64,000 nucleotides of DNA from Frankia alni ACN14a. Its GTDB lineage: Bacteria > Actinomycetota > Actinomycetes > Frankiales > Frankiaceae. Under the pieces are notes generated by a model. It was not told the origin of the DNA. It did no database searches and was given only the letters and a program-made list of their open reading frames with translations. The position numbers and the translations under genes are program-made. This document shows, piece after piece, positions 24,050 to 32,378 of this stretch. Numbering within the stretch: the stretch's first letter is position 1; every line of letters begins with the position of its first letter. The stretch spans positions 2,040,962 to 2,104,961 of the forward strand of contig NC_008278.1 of NCBI RefSeq assembly GCF_000058485.1, written 5' to 3'.

Positions 24050-24571
24050 GTGCGGAGATCGATGAGGACCCGGGCGGCAGTGGTCGCGCTGTCGAGCATG
24101 GCCACTATTTTCGTCGCGCTGGGACCAGCCGCCTCGAGTGCCTGGGCGTCCGGCGAGGGAGACACGGTCAAGCAGGCCCAGAGCTGGGGCGGCGACGACT
24201 GGCGCAAGGACGACTGGCGTAAGGACGACTGGCGTAAGGACGACTGGCGCAAGAACGACTGGCGCAAGGACGACAAGCGCAAGGATGACTGGTTCAAGGA
24301 CGACTGGTTCAAGGACGACAAGCGCAAGGACGACTGGCGTCACGACGACTGGCGTAAGGACGACAAGCGTAAGGACGACTGGCGTCACGACGACTGGCGT
24401 AAGGACGACAAGCGTCACGACGACTGGCGCAAGGACGACTGGCGTAAGGATGACTGGTTCAAGGATGACAAGCGCAAGGACAACTGGCGTCACGATGACT
24501 GGCGTAAGGACGACTGGTTCAAGGACGACAAGCGCAACGACCGGTGGAAGGACGACGACTGGGACTGGTGA
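24050..24571 (+). CDS. Secreted DDWRK-pentapeptide-repeat polyampholyte protein
   Basis: A 173-residue protein I cannot assign to a family. Residues 1-34 form a signal peptide (RRSMRTRAAVVALSSMATIF..., cleavage likely after SSAWA). After a short SGEGDTVKQAQSWGG linker come 23 head-to-tail pentapeptides of consensus D-D-W-R-K, with variants DDKRK, DDWFK, DDWRH and NDWRK, then DRWKD and DDWDW at the end. Every unit has two acids, an aromatic (or Lys) and two bases, so the mature protein is almost only D, K, R, W, F and H with near-balanced charge. There is no catalytic domain, cysteine or membrane anchor. It may be a surface, matrix or ion-binding protein; this is inference. GTG 24050 has a GGGGGAG site. 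Flanked by an L,D-transpeptidase on the other strand. Confidence 0.8.
   Translation: MRRSMRTRAAVVALSSMATIFVALGPAASSAWASGEGDTVKQAQSWGGDDWRKDDWRKDDWRKDDWRKNDWRKDDKRKDDWFKDDWFKDDKRKDDWRHDDWRKDDKRKDDWRHDDWRKDDKRHDDWRKDDWRKDDWFKDDKRKDNWRHDDWRKDDWFKDDKRNDRWKDDDWDW
24194..24538 (+). repeat. 15-bp coding tandem repeat, 23 units
   Basis: Twenty-three in-frame copies of a 15-bp unit (GACGACTGGCGYAAG and variants) without interruption. Synonymous variation is slight (CGC/CGT, GAC/GAT), implying recent or ongoing expansion by slippage or unequal crossing-over. Higher-order blocks also recur, for example DDWRH-DDWRK-DDKRK. Confidence 0.95.
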
Positions 24572-24726
24572 GGCCAACCGCCGCGTCGGTCCGCTCCACT
24601 CGACAGTGCGCCGACCGATAGACGGGTGAGCTGATCGCGTTGCGGTGACATGCTGGTCGCGAATCCGTTCAGCGAGACCGGCAATCACCCGCCGGGCGGC
24701 CTGGCCGCGTGGCCGGGCCCGCAGGA

Positions 24727-24764
24727 GATGGTGTCGGTCGTCCGTCCCGACGGCCGACACCATC
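24727..24764. terminator. Bidirectional terminator hairpin
   Basis: GATGGTGTCGG and CCGACACCATC form a perfect 11-bp stem around a 16-base loop, between the convergent pentapeptide-repeat and methyltransferase genes. There is no T-tract. Confidence 0.55.
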
Positions 24765-24774
24765 GACCGGTCCC

Positions 24775-26775
24775 CTAGAGCCGGCGGGCGAGGATCCGGT
24801 AGGCGTTCGCGCGCGAGCCCGACGTCAGGTAGGGCCGGCTCACCTCGTCCAGGACCAGGCCGCCCGCGAAGGCCGGCACCAGCGCCGCCGCGGTCAGGGC
24901 CCGCACGGCCCGTGCCCGGCGGGGAACTGCGGTGGTGCGCCAGGCGGCCGACGGCGACGGCGCGAGCCGTTGCAACAGGCCGTACAGGGCCATCACCGGG
25001 TCACCCTTCTGGTGCACCTCGCCGAAGCGGGTCTCCTGCACGGCGAAACCACGTTCCTGCAGTGCCGCAGCCACGTTGGCGGCGGGCATCAGGTGCTGGT
25101 GCTGCGGGATCAGCCAGCCCGGCCACAGCGCGCCGTACAGCCGGGCCGCCGGACTGTCGGGATTCGGCACCTCGATGAGCAGATGACCGCCCGGTTCCAG
25201 CACGGCGGCGGCCGCGTCCAGTTCGGCCCGCGGATCCCTCGTGTGCTCCAGGTAGTGGAACATGCTGATGATGTCGTAGCGCCCCTTGACCTCGGCGGCG
25301 AGCTCGGGGAAGAAACCGCGGTAGGCGTGGTCCACCCAACGCCGCCGGGCGGCCTCCTCGATGCCGGCGCCGATGTCCAGGGCGTCGAACCGGGTGCCGG
25401 GCCAGACGGTTCTCGCCACATTGCAGAAATGCCCGTGGCCGCCCCCTACGTCCAACCAGTTCCGGGGAGTCGGGATGGCCTGGCGGGCGCGGTCGAGGTA
25501 GGGCTCCGGGCTGAATCCGAACACCTCCTCCAGCGCCGTCGCGCCGAGCCCGTCGTAGAAGTCCCGGTAGTAGAACTCCAGCCCGTCGAGCGACAGGCGC
25601 GGATTCTGGAAGACATGGCCACAACCCGCGCACCGGTCGTACCGGAACTCGCCGGGTTTGCCCTGCGCCACATCGCGGCCGAGCAGGCGCGTGCTGAGCT
25701 CGCCGCCGCCGCACCATGGGCACGTGCTGCGCGGCCGCTCGAAGAAACGGTCGAGACCGTCGGCGAGATCCGCCCGGTAGGCGGCGCGCCGGCGGGCAAG
25801 CTCGGCCGGGTCCGGCCGCCCGGCCGGGCGGCCTACCAGAGTGGCCGCGCAGTCGACGGTGGCCGCGGAGCCGAGGGTGGCCGCGGAGTCCGGGGCGGCC
25901 GGGGGAGCGTTGAGCTGTTCCCGCAGGCTGCCGACCGATCCCCGCACCTGCGCGGCGGCGATCCGGCGACGGGCGAGGGCGCTGCGGCGCAGGGTTCCCG
26001 AGGACACCCGCACCCGGCCCCCACCGACGATCACCGGTTGCAGCCAGGACATCCCCAGCGCGGCGAGAGCAGCCGGCGGATTGCTCGCCGCGCCGAGCAG
26101 GATCGCGCCGTCACGCAACGCGGGCAGGAAGAGCCGGGCGGGTTCCCAGGCGTAGGCGGCCCGCTGGACGGGCAGTCGGGTGGCACCGTCGTCCGGCGTC
26201 CGCCCGGCCAGCCCGGGCAGGACCGCGAGGTCGGTGCTGGCGGCGGCGTGCCGCTTGCAGACCTGGATCACCGCGACCAGTTCGGCGTCGGCGAGGTCGG
26301 TGAGTTCCGAGCGCTCGACGAGGCGGGGGTCGGCCGCGGCCGGGAGCCCGGTGCGCGCAAGCACCCCGCGGTCGACGAGGACCGCCTGGAACGCCCCGCG
26401 ACCACGGGCGAGACGGGCCGTCCGGTAGGTCGCCGGCTCCACCATCCTTGCCAGGTCGAGGATCCGGTGCGCGGCCAGTTCCGCCGGGACCAGGTCGAGC
26501 ACCTCCAGCCCGTGTCGGTGGGCGTGCGCCTCGGCGGCGCGGCGCTGGCCCGGGGTGAGCGTCAGTCCGGGGACGGAGAGCAGGACATAAGGGGAGCTCC
26601 GCCCGGTGCCGGGCGCCTGGGGCGCGGCCTGCTCGCCCGCTCCGGTCTCGCCCGCTCCGGTCTCGCCTGTCTCGATCACCTCGAGGGCGTGTAGGCGGGC
26701 GTGCAGGCGGATGGTGTTCAGCCCGATCCCGATCCCGACCACCACCGGTAGCCAGCCGCGGCGCGTCATCACCAT
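24775..26775 (-). CDS. Membrane-anchored zinc-ribbon SAM methyltransferase with large unknown N-terminus
   Basis: A 666-residue protein. Residues ~8-20 (WLPVVVGIGIGLNTI) are one hydrophobic span. Residues ~50-330 are unrecognised, helical and Arg/Ala-rich, ending WLQPVIVGGGRVRVSSGTLRR. A four-cysteine zinc ribbon follows (CPWCGGGE ... CAGCGHVFQNPRL, ~370-405). Then comes a class I methyltransferase domain: NWLDVGGGHGHFCNVA (SAM loop), RFDALDIGAG, DIISMFHYLEHTRDP, LEPGGHLLIEVPNP. The ribbon-methyltransferase pair is the layout of sugar or lipid C-methyltransferases in secondary metabolism and glycan loci. Start ATG 26775 has AAGGAG seven bases upstream. The target is unknown; the nearest sugar gene is the GT4 gene 4 kb away. 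Confidence 0.75.
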   Translation of the reverse strand: MVMTRRGWLPVVVGIGIGLNTIRLHARLHALEVIETGETGAGETGAGEQAAPQAPGTGRSSPYVLLSVPGLTLTPGQRRAAEAHAHRHGLEVLDLVPAELAAHRILDLARMVEPATYRTARLARGRGAFQAVLVDRGVLARTGLPAAADPRLVERSELTDLADAELVAVIQVCKRHAAASTDLAVLPGLAGRTPDDGATRLPVQRAAYAWEPARLFLPALRDGAILLGAASNPPAALAALGMSWLQPVIVGGGRVRVSSGTLRRSALARRRIAAAQVRGSVGSLREQLNAPPAAPDSAATLGSAATVDCAATLVGRPAGRPDPAELARRRAAYRADLADGLDRFFERPRSTCPWCGGGELSTRLLGRDVAQGKPGEFRYDRCAGCGHVFQNPRLSLDGLEFYYRDFYDGLGATALEEVFGFSPEPYLDRARQAIPTPRNWLDVGGGHGHFCNVARTVWPGTRFDALDIGAGIEEAARRRWVDHAYRGFFPELAAEVKGRYDIISMFHYLEHTRDPRAELDAAAAVLEPGGHLLIEVPNPDSPAARLYGALWPGWLIPQHQHLMPAANVAAALQERGFAVQETRFGEVHQKGDPVMALYGLLQRLAPSPSAAWRTTAVPRRARAVRALTAAALVPAFAGGLVLDEVSRPYLTSGSRANAYRILARRL

Positions 26776-27181
26776 GTGCACTCCTTCTGGCGGTCCGGTG
26801 GTGGTCACGGGCCGGTGTCGGGGGAGAAGCTCCCGAAAATACGCCCGGCCATCCGGCGGACCTCGGCGCGACCCGGGGTTGATCCGTCGGCGGACGATGA
26901 CCGCCGACATCGTCCCCGGCCACGCGACATGCCGGCGACGAGCGAACCGACATGCCAGCCCGGCATGTCGGTGGGCGCGGGCCGAGCCGGCCTCGACGCC
27001 GACTCCGGCCGGGTGCGCGGGGGTGATCGTCGTCGAACCGGCGCGGGGGACTCACGGGTGGGGATCCGACCTCGGACACCCGCGTGTGGGTGGATTGAGG
27101 GGGATCTCGGCCTGTGCCGTTCGCCGCGGCACAGCGGCCCGGCGCGGTGCCGAACCCCGCCGGGGCAGGGAGAGCTGAAGA
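26776..27181. other. Intergenic region with a 10-bp hairpin
   Basis: No gene supported. CCGACATGCC-AGCCC-GGCATGTCGG (26947-26971) is a perfect hairpin, and another GACATGCCGG lies ~20 bases before it, so alternative pairings are possible. It lies downstream of the minus-strand tRNA-Gly and upstream of the minus-strand methyltransferase gene, so it may terminate the tRNA transcript. Confidence 0.4.
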
Positions 27182-27251
27182 GCGGGTGACCGGGATCGAA
27201 CCGGCATGGCCAGCTTGGAAGGCTGGGGCTCTGCCATTGAGCTACACCCGC
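27182..27251 (-). tRNA. tRNA-Gly (anticodon UCC)
   Basis: The minus strand folds as a cloverleaf: acceptor GCGGGTG / CACCCGC, D-arm GCTC...GAGC, anticodon arm CCAGC-CTTCCAA-GCTGG with anticodon TCC, and a T-arm with TTCGATC. CCA is not encoded. It reads GGA and GGG glycine codons. Confidence 0.95.
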
Positions 27252-27266
27252 GAGGTGATCGAGGCG

Positions 27267-27283
27267 AGCTTACCCCGTAGGAT
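27267..27283. promoter_or_regulatory. Divergent tRNA promoters
   Basis: TAAGCT on the minus strand (27272-27267) lies ~15 bases before tRNA-Gly. TAGGAT on the plus strand (27278-27283) lies ~15 bases before tRNA-Pro. Both are the right distance for a short 5' leader removed by RNase P. The two promoters are packed in 47 bp. Confidence 0.45.
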
Positions 27284-27298
27284 AAGCGTGCAACGCCT

Positions 27299-27371
27299 CG
27301 GGGCGTAGCGTAGTGGCTAGCGCGCCTGCTTTGGGTGCAGGAGATCGGGAGTTCGAGTCTCCCCGCCCCGA
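27299..27371 (+). tRNA. tRNA-Pro (anticodon UGG)
   Basis: Cloverleaf with acceptor CGGGGCG / CGCCCCG, anticodon arm CCTGC-TTTGGGT-GCAGG (anticodon TGG), and T-arm GGGAG-TTCGAGT-CTCCC. C1 at the 5' end is typical of proline tRNAs. CCA is not encoded. It precedes tig. Confidence 0.95.
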
Positions 27372-27426
27372 CCGATAGCCTCGGCGTGTCACCCCGTCCA
27401 ACGTCGTACCAGGAGACCGCCGCGCC

Positions 27427-28908
27427 GTGAAGGCCACCAAGGAGACCCTCAGCCCGACCCGGGTCAAGCTCACCGTCGAGGTGCCCTTCGACGAGCTCAA
27501 GCCCTCGCTCGACGCCACCTACCGCAAGCTGGCCCGCCAGGTCCGCGTCTCCGGCTTCCGGCCGGGCAAGGTTCCACCGCGGATCCTCGACCAGCGGCTC
27601 GGTCGCGGCGTGATCCTGGACGAGGCCGTCCAGGAGGCGCTGCCGCAGCTCTACTCCGAGGCCGTGCAGGCCGAGGAGGTCGACGTGCTGTCGCGGCCCG
27701 AGGTGGACATCACCGAGTTCGCCGACGGCGGCCAGCTCGTGTTCACCGCCGAGGTGGACGTCCGTCCCGAAGTGGCGCTGCCGGAGTTCGCCGACCTGTC
27801 GGTCACGGTGGACGCCGTCGAGGTCACCGACGAGCAGGTCGAGGAGCAGCTCGGCGCGCTACGCGACCGGTTCGCCCAGCTTCAGCCGGTCGAGCGGGCG
27901 GTGCAGACGGGCGACTTCGTCTCGCTCGACCTGTCCGCGCAGGCCGACGGCAAGCCGATCGAGGGCGCCGAGGCGACGGGGCTGTCCTACGAGGTCGGCA
28001 GCGGCAACCTCATCGAGGGTCTGGACGAGGCGATCGTCGGTGCCGCCGACGGCGAGTCCCGCACGTTCACCACGGAGCTGCTGGCGGGCGACCAGGCGGG
28101 CCAGCAGGCCGAGGTGACCGCGACGGTCCGCGGGGTCAAGGAGAAGGAGCTTCCCGCCCTCGACGACGACTTCGCCACCACCGCCAGCGAGTTCGACACG
28201 CTCGACGACCTGCGCGGGGACGTACGCAGTCGGCTGGAGCAGTCGCGGCGCACCGAGCAGGTCGGGCAGGCCCGGGAGAAGCTGCTGGAGAGCCTGCTGG
28301 AGCGGGTGGATGTGCCCGTTCCGGACTCCCTGCTCGCAGGTGAGATCGAGGCCCGGGAGCACCGGCTGTCCCACGAGCTGGAGAACATCGGCACCGACCG
28401 CGCGACCTACCTGGAGACGCTCGGCCAGACCGCCGAGGAGTTCGACGCCGAGGTCCGCGAGACCGCGGGCAAGGCGATTCGCTCCCAGTTCATCCTCGAC
28501 GCGGTCATCGACGCCGAGTCGATCGGCATCGACCAGGGCGAGCTCATGGAGCAGGTGATCTACCGCGCCCAGCGCTCCGGCCTGCAGCCCGACGTCTACG
28601 CCCAGCAGCTCGCCCAGGGCGAGGGGCTGCAGGCGCTGATGGCCGACGTCCTGCGGACCAAGGCGCTGTTCCTGTTGCTCGAGAACGCCAAGGTCGTCGA
28701 CGGGGAGGGCAACCCGGTGGAGCTCGCGCTCCCGGCCCGCCCGGCGCCGGACGCCGACGAGGACGACGACCACGCCGGCCACGATCACGAGGGCCACGAC
28801 CACGCCGACCACGCCGGTCACGACCACGCTGGCGACGACGCGGCAGCGGAGCCGGCCGAGGCACCGGCCGCGACCGCGGCGGTCGACAGCGGAGACCGCG
28901 ACATCTGA
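27427..28908 (+). CDS. tig: Trigger factor with His-rich C-terminal tail
   Basis: A 493-residue ribosome-bound chaperone and prolyl isomerase. The N-terminal domain has the ribosome-binding signature GFRPGKVPPRILDQRLG (~residues 44-60). An FKBP-type domain spans ~155-245 (GDFVSLDLSAQADGKPIEG). The helical C-terminal chaperone domain continues to ~430. The final ~60 residues are Asp/His-rich: within ~26 residues the pattern H-A-G-H-D-H occurs repeatedly with eight histidines, then an Ala/Glu/Pro tail. Such a tail resembles the metal-binding tail of SlyD and is absent from E. coli Tig. GTG 27427 follows AGGAGA; TAGCCT at 27376-27381 is a likely -10. It heads the conserved tig-clpP1-clpP2-clpX block. 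Confidence 0.93.
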   Translation: MKATKETLSPTRVKLTVEVPFDELKPSLDATYRKLARQVRVSGFRPGKVPPRILDQRLGRGVILDEAVQEALPQLYSEAVQAEEVDVLSRPEVDITEFADGGQLVFTAEVDVRPEVALPEFADLSVTVDAVEVTDEQVEEQLGALRDRFAQLQPVERAVQTGDFVSLDLSAQADGKPIEGAEATGLSYEVGSGNLIEGLDEAIVGAADGESRTFTTELLAGDQAGQQAEVTATVRGVKEKELPALDDDFATTASEFDTLDDLRGDVRSRLEQSRRTEQVGQAREKLLESLLERVDVPVPDSLLAGEIEAREHRLSHELENIGTDRATYLETLGQTAEEFDAEVRETAGKAIRSQFILDAVIDAESIGIDQGELMEQVIYRAQRSGLQPDVYAQQLAQGEGLQALMADVLRTKALFLLLENAKVVDGEGNPVELALPARPAPDADEDDDHAGHDHEGHDHADHAGHDHAGDDAAAEPAEAPAATAAVDSGDRDI

Positions 28909-29071
28909 CCCTCGTGGCAGGCCGCGGGGCGGCTCGCGCCGCGGCGATCTCGGCTCTTCAGGCGGCCTCCGGACTCTGTCCGGGGGCCGTCTGGCGTTGC
29001 CGTCGGGCCCCCGGCGGACCCTCGCCGGTGCCCGGCGGGCGGGGTCGCGCGGGCGTCCGGACTGGCCGGTC

Positions 29072-29089
29072 CTCACGCCCAGCGCGAAC
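29072..29089 (+). promoter_or_regulatory. ClgR-like box upstream of clpP1
   Basis: CTCACGCCCAGCGCGAAC contains CGC-N5-GCG followed by AAC. It agrees with most defined positions of the ClgR operator as I recall it (CGC-Y-N-A-N-R-GCG), with mismatches at the R and the first W. ClgR activates clpP1P2 in other actinobacteria. It lies ~93 bases before the clpP1 start. Confidence 0.3.
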
Positions 29090-29181
29090 ATCGAGCCTGA
29101 AGGGCATGAACTTGCGCGTGTCACAGATAGTGTCGAGCCGGTCAATCAGCCGCCCCATGTGAGGAAGCCGAGGAGCTGACC

Positions 29182-29823
29182 GTGAGTAACCTCGCAGTTC
29201 CGCGCCTACCAGTTCCGGGTCCGGAGCTCCGTTCGCCCGGCCAGGGTGGACCCGCCTTCGACGACCAGGTGTTCAACCGCCTGCTGGCCAACCGGATCGT
29301 CTTCCTCGGATCGGTGGTCGAGGACTCGATCGCCAACGCGATCTGCGCGCAGCTCCTGCTGCTCAACGCGGAGGATCCGACCCGGGACATCTTCCTCTAC
29401 ATCAACTCGCCGGGTGGGTCCGTGAGCGCCGGCATGGCGATCTACGACACCATGCAGTTCGTCGAGAACGATGTCGCGACCGTGTCGCTCGGCCTCGCCG
29501 CGTCGATGGGCCAGTTCCTGCTCTGCGCCGGGGCGCCGGGCAAGCGCTACTCGTTGCCGCACGCGCGGATCATGATGCACCAGCCGTCGGGAGGGATCGG
29601 GGGCACCGCCTCCGACATCGCCATCCAGGCGGAGCAGATGCTCTACACCAAGCGGATGATGCAGGAGCGCATCGCGTTCCACACCGGGCAGCCGATCGAG
29701 CAGATCGAGCGCGACTCCGACCGGGACCGGTGGTTCACCGCCGAGGAGGCCAAGGACTACGGGTTCGTCGACCACGTGGTCCAGCAGGCCCGCCAGGTTC
29801 CCAGCGAGGGGCCGGTGAGCTGA
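29182..29823 (+). CDS. clpP1: ATP-dependent Clp protease proteolytic subunit 1
   Basis: A 213-residue serine protease subunit. The catalytic Ser is in [14 protein letters not shown], His in [12 protein letters not shown], and Asp in [12 protein letters not shown]. The N-terminal ~20 residues are probably propeptide. In actinobacteria ClpP1 and ClpP2 form a mixed tetradecamer that works with ClpX or ClpC1. GTG 29182 has GAGGAG nine bases upstream. It is followed by clpP2 after 55 bp, so the two form one operon. Confidence 0.95.
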   Translation: MSNLAVPRLPVPGPELRSPGQGGPAFDDQVFNRLLANRIVFLGSVVEDSIANAICAQLLLLNAEDPTRDIFLYINSPGGSVSAGMAIYDTMQFVENDVATVSLGLAASMGQFLLCAGAPGKRYSLPHARIMMHQPSGGIGGTASDIAIQAEQMLYTKRMMQERIAFHTGQPIEQIERDSDRDRWFTAEEAKDYGFVDHVVQQARQVPSEGPVS

Positions 29824-29878
29824 GCGGGCACCCCGCTCACCGGACCGAACCCGTCATCCGTCCCCGGAGGCAGCCATC

Positions 29879-30559
29879 ATGTTCCACGAGACGCTCTACC
29901 AGCAGATGAGGTCCGACCAGGCCCGTCAGGCCGCCGGCCAGCCGCAGGGCCGCTACGTCCTGCCGAACATCATCGAGAAGACCTCCCGCGGCGAGTACGG
30001 CATGGACCCGTACTCGAAGCTACTCAAGGAGCGGATCGTCTTCCTCGGCGTGCAGATCGACGATGTGTCGGCGAACGACGTGATGGCGCAGTTGCTGTTC
30101 CTGGAGTCGGAGGATCCGGACCGGGACATCTCGATCTACATCAACTCGCCGGGTGGGTCGTTCACGTCGTTGACGGCGATCTACGACACGATGCAGTTCG
30201 TGCGGCCGGACATCTCGACGATCTGCATGGGGCAGGCGGCGTCGGCGGCGGCGGTGCTGCTGGCGGCGGGGACGCCGGGCAAGCGGTTCGCGCTGGAGAA
30301 CAGCCGGATCCTGATCCACCAGCCGTCGGCGCAGGGGGAGGGCCAGTCCAGCGACATCGAGATCCAGGCCCGCGAGATCCTGCGGATGCGGTCGCTGCTG
30401 GAGCGGATGCTTGCCACCCACACCGGCAGGAAGGAAGAGGACATCCGCAAGGACATCGAGCGGGACAAGATCTTCAGCGCCGACGAGGCCAAGGAGTACG
30501 GCCTGATCGACGAGGTCATCAAGACCCGCAAGTCCTCCCGGCTCGCGACCACGCGCTAG
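29879..30559 (+). CDS. clpP2: ATP-dependent Clp protease proteolytic subunit 2
   Basis: A 226-residue paralogue of ClpP1. Catalytic Ser in [14 protein letters not shown], His in [14 protein letters not shown], Asp in [14 protein letters not shown]. The longer N-terminus ([29 protein letters not shown]) matches ClpP2, which docks the ATPase. CCGGAGG precedes ATG 29879. The short C-terminus (KSSRLATTR) is exposed. Confidence 0.95.
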   Translation: MFHETLYQQMRSDQARQAAGQPQGRYVLPNIIEKTSRGEYGMDPYSKLLKERIVFLGVQIDDVSANDVMAQLLFLESEDPDRDISIYINSPGGSFTSLTAIYDTMQFVRPDISTICMGQAASAAAVLLAAGTPGKRFALENSRILIHQPSAQGEGQSSDIEIQAREILRMRSLLERMLATHTGRKEEDIRKDIERDKIFSADEAKEYGLIDEVIKTRKSSRLATTR

Positions 30560-30670
30560 CGGCGGGTCCCGGACGCGGTGCCGGACGACAGGCCGGACGA
30601 CGGGCACTCACCGGACTCCCGGCGCAGGTCGGGGCGCCGGTCGGGTGCCTCGCGCGCCCCGCGGCCGACG

Positions 30671-30697
30671 CCTCGCGCGGCACGATGCCGCGCGAGG
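30671..30697 (+). terminator. Terminator hairpin after clpP1P2
   Basis: CCTCGCGCGGCA-CGA-TGCCGCGCGAGG is a perfect 12-bp stem with a three-base loop, ~110 bases after clpP2. No T-tract follows. Confidence 0.6.
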
Positions 30698-30834
30698 TCG
30701 CCGGCGCGGCGCGGGGCGGTCGGGGGCCGGCCTGCGCGACGCGCCGACGGGTCGAAAGTGGTCGGCCGCTCGATGTCCGTGACGCGTTGGCCTTATGGGA
30801 CTGCGCGGACGCGCGAGGACGGCCATGGTGACCG

Positions 30835-30840
30835 TAGGCT
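30835..30840 (+). promoter_or_regulatory. -10-like box TAGGCT upstream of clpX
   Basis: TAGGCT ends seven bases before ATG 30848. It would place the transcription start ~150 bases before clpX, separating clpX from clpP1P2 at the promoter level. Confidence 0.4.
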
Positions 30841-30847
30841 GACCGGT

Positions 30848-30991
30848 ATGAGCCGAGCGATAGGGCACTCACCGGGCCGCTCGGCGGGGTACCGTCCCCA
30901 CGGGGATGGTTGCAGGCAGACACGCGACGACCGGGCGGTGTCAACCGCCCCTGACACGCAGGCGACACCATCGTCTGGACGAAGGGACTGA
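30848..30991 (+). CDS. Possible 47-residue leader ORF upstream of clpX
   Basis: An open frame starting exactly at the start site predicted from TAGGCT and ending seven bases before the clpX GTG. Its product (opening [20 protein letters not shown]) is polar and basic with no recognisable domain. It could be a leaderless uORF coupling to clpX, or chance in a GC-rich leader. Confidence 0.3.
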   Translation: MSRAIGHSPGRSAGYRPHGDGCRQTRDDRAVSTAPDTQATPSSGRRD

Positions 30992-30998
30992 GTCCTCG

Positions 30999-32297
30999 GT
31001 GGCACGCATCGGTGATGGCGGTGACCTGCTCAAGTGCTCGTTCTGCGGTAAGTCGCAGAAGCAGGTGAAAAAGCTCATCGCCGGCCCTGGCGTCTACATC
31101 TGTGACGAGTGCATCGATCTGTGTAACGAGATCATCGAGGAGGAGCTCTCCGAGTCCTCCGAGCTCAAGTGGGACGAGCTCCCCAAGCCTCGCGAGATCT
31201 ACGAGTTCCTCGACAGCTACGTGGTGGGGCAGGAGACGGCGAAGAAGACCCTCTCCGTCGCGGTCTACAACCACTACAAGCGGGTGCAGGCCGGTGGCTC
31301 GGGCGGGGGCGGTGGTGCCGAGGGCGCCAAGGCCGAGGTCGAGCTCGCCAAGAGCAACATCCTGCTGCTCGGCCCGACCGGCTGTGGCAAGACGCTGCTG
31401 GCCCAGACGCTGGCGCGGATGCTCAACGTCCCGTTCGCCATCGCCGACGCGACCGCGCTGACCGAGGCGGGCTACGTCGGCGAGGACGTCGAGAACATTC
31501 TGCTCAAGCTGATCCAGGCCGCCGACTACGACGTCAAAAAGGCCGAAACCGGGATTATCTATATCGACGAGGTCGACAAGATCGCCCGCAAGTCGGAGAA
31601 TCCCAGCATCACCCGGGACGTGTCCGGCGAGGGCGTCCAGCAGGCCCTGCTGAAGATCCTGGAGGGCACCACCGCGAGCGTGCCGCCGCAGGGTGGGCGC
31701 AAGCACCCGCACCAGGAGTTCATCCAGATCGACACGACGAACGTCCTGTTCATCGTGGGCGGGGCCTTCGCCGGGCTGGACCGGATCATCGAGTCGCGGA
31801 TCGGCAAGAAGTCGCTGGGCTTCCGTGCCGTGCTGCACGGCAAGGACGACCCGGACGCCTCCGACGTGTTCGGCGACATCATGCCCGAGGACCTGCTCAA
31901 GTACGGCATGATCCCGGAGTTCATCGGCCGGCTGCCGGTCATCACCAGCGTGTCCAACCTGGACCGCGAGGCGCTGATCCGGATCCTCACCGAGCCGAAG
32001 AACGCCCTGGTCCGGCAGTACAAGCGGCTGTTCGAGCTGGACAGCGTCGATCTCGACTTCACCTCCGACGCGCTGGAGGCCATCGCCGACCAGGCGATCC
32101 TGCGCGGCACCGGCGCCCGCGGCCTGCGGGCGATCATGGAGGAGGTGCTGCTGTCGGTGATGTACGACATCCCGAGCCGCAAGGACGTCGCCCGGGTCGT
32201 CGTCACCCGCGAGGTCGTCCTGGAGCACGTCAACCCCACGCTCGTGCCGCGGGACGTCGCCTCGAAGCGGGCGCCCCGCCAGGAGAAGTCGGCCTGA
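30999..32297 (+). CDS. clpX: ATP-dependent Clp protease ATP-binding subunit ClpX
   Basis: A 432-residue AAA+ unfoldase. The zinc-binding domain (residues ~11-40: CSFCGKSQ ... CDECIDLC) selects substrates. The AAA+ core has Walker [11 protein letters not shown] (~125), Walker [11 protein letters not shown], the pore loop GYVGEDVEN and the ClpP-docking IGF-type loop region near KKSLGFR. Sensor II lies in [11 protein letters not shown]. It has a Gly-rich insertion ([11 protein letters not shown]) before the Walker A. The stop is followed by a strong hairpin shared with convergent folC. Confidence 0.96.
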   Translation: MARIGDGGDLLKCSFCGKSQKQVKKLIAGPGVYICDECIDLCNEIIEEELSESSELKWDELPKPREIYEFLDSYVVGQETAKKTLSVAVYNHYKRVQAGGSGGGGGAEGAKAEVELAKSNILLLGPTGCGKTLLAQTLARMLNVPFAIADATALTEAGYVGEDVENILLKLIQAADYDVKKAETGIIYIDEVDKIARKSENPSITRDVSGEGVQQALLKILEGTTASVPPQGGRKHPHQEFIQIDTTNVLFIVGGAFAGLDRIIESRIGKKSLGFRAVLHGKDDPDASDVFGDIMPEDLLKYGMIPEFIGRLPVITSVSNLDREALIRILTEPKNALVRQYKRLFELDSVDLDFTSDALEAIADQAILRGTGARGLRAIMEEVLLSVMYDIPSRKDVARVVVTREVVLEHVNPTLVPRDVASKRAPRQEKSA

Positions 32298-32304
32298 GGC
32301 CGCA

Positions 32305-32360
32305 GCCGGGCCGGGGCGGGACGGGATCCCACTGCCCGCTCCGCCCCGCCCCGTCCCGGC
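32305..32360. terminator. Bidirectional terminator between clpX and folC
   Basis: GCCGGGCCGGGGCGGG pairs with CCCGCCCCGTCCCGGC (16 bp, one mismatch) around a 24-base loop, between two convergent genes. Confidence 0.6.
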
Positions 32361-32378
32361 TCCGAATCAGCTCCCCGG

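Noticed and set aside
24194-24538. CRISPR-like array
   Set aside because: The 15-bp units are contiguous, in frame and without spacers, so this is a coding tandem repeat.
23909-24763. Minus-strand open frame encoding VVLTPVVVTP-type repeats opposite the pentapeptide gene
   Set aside because: It is the antisense reading of the 15-bp repeat, has no start signal, and continues past the gene into the terminator hairpin. The plus frame has a signal peptide and ribosome site.
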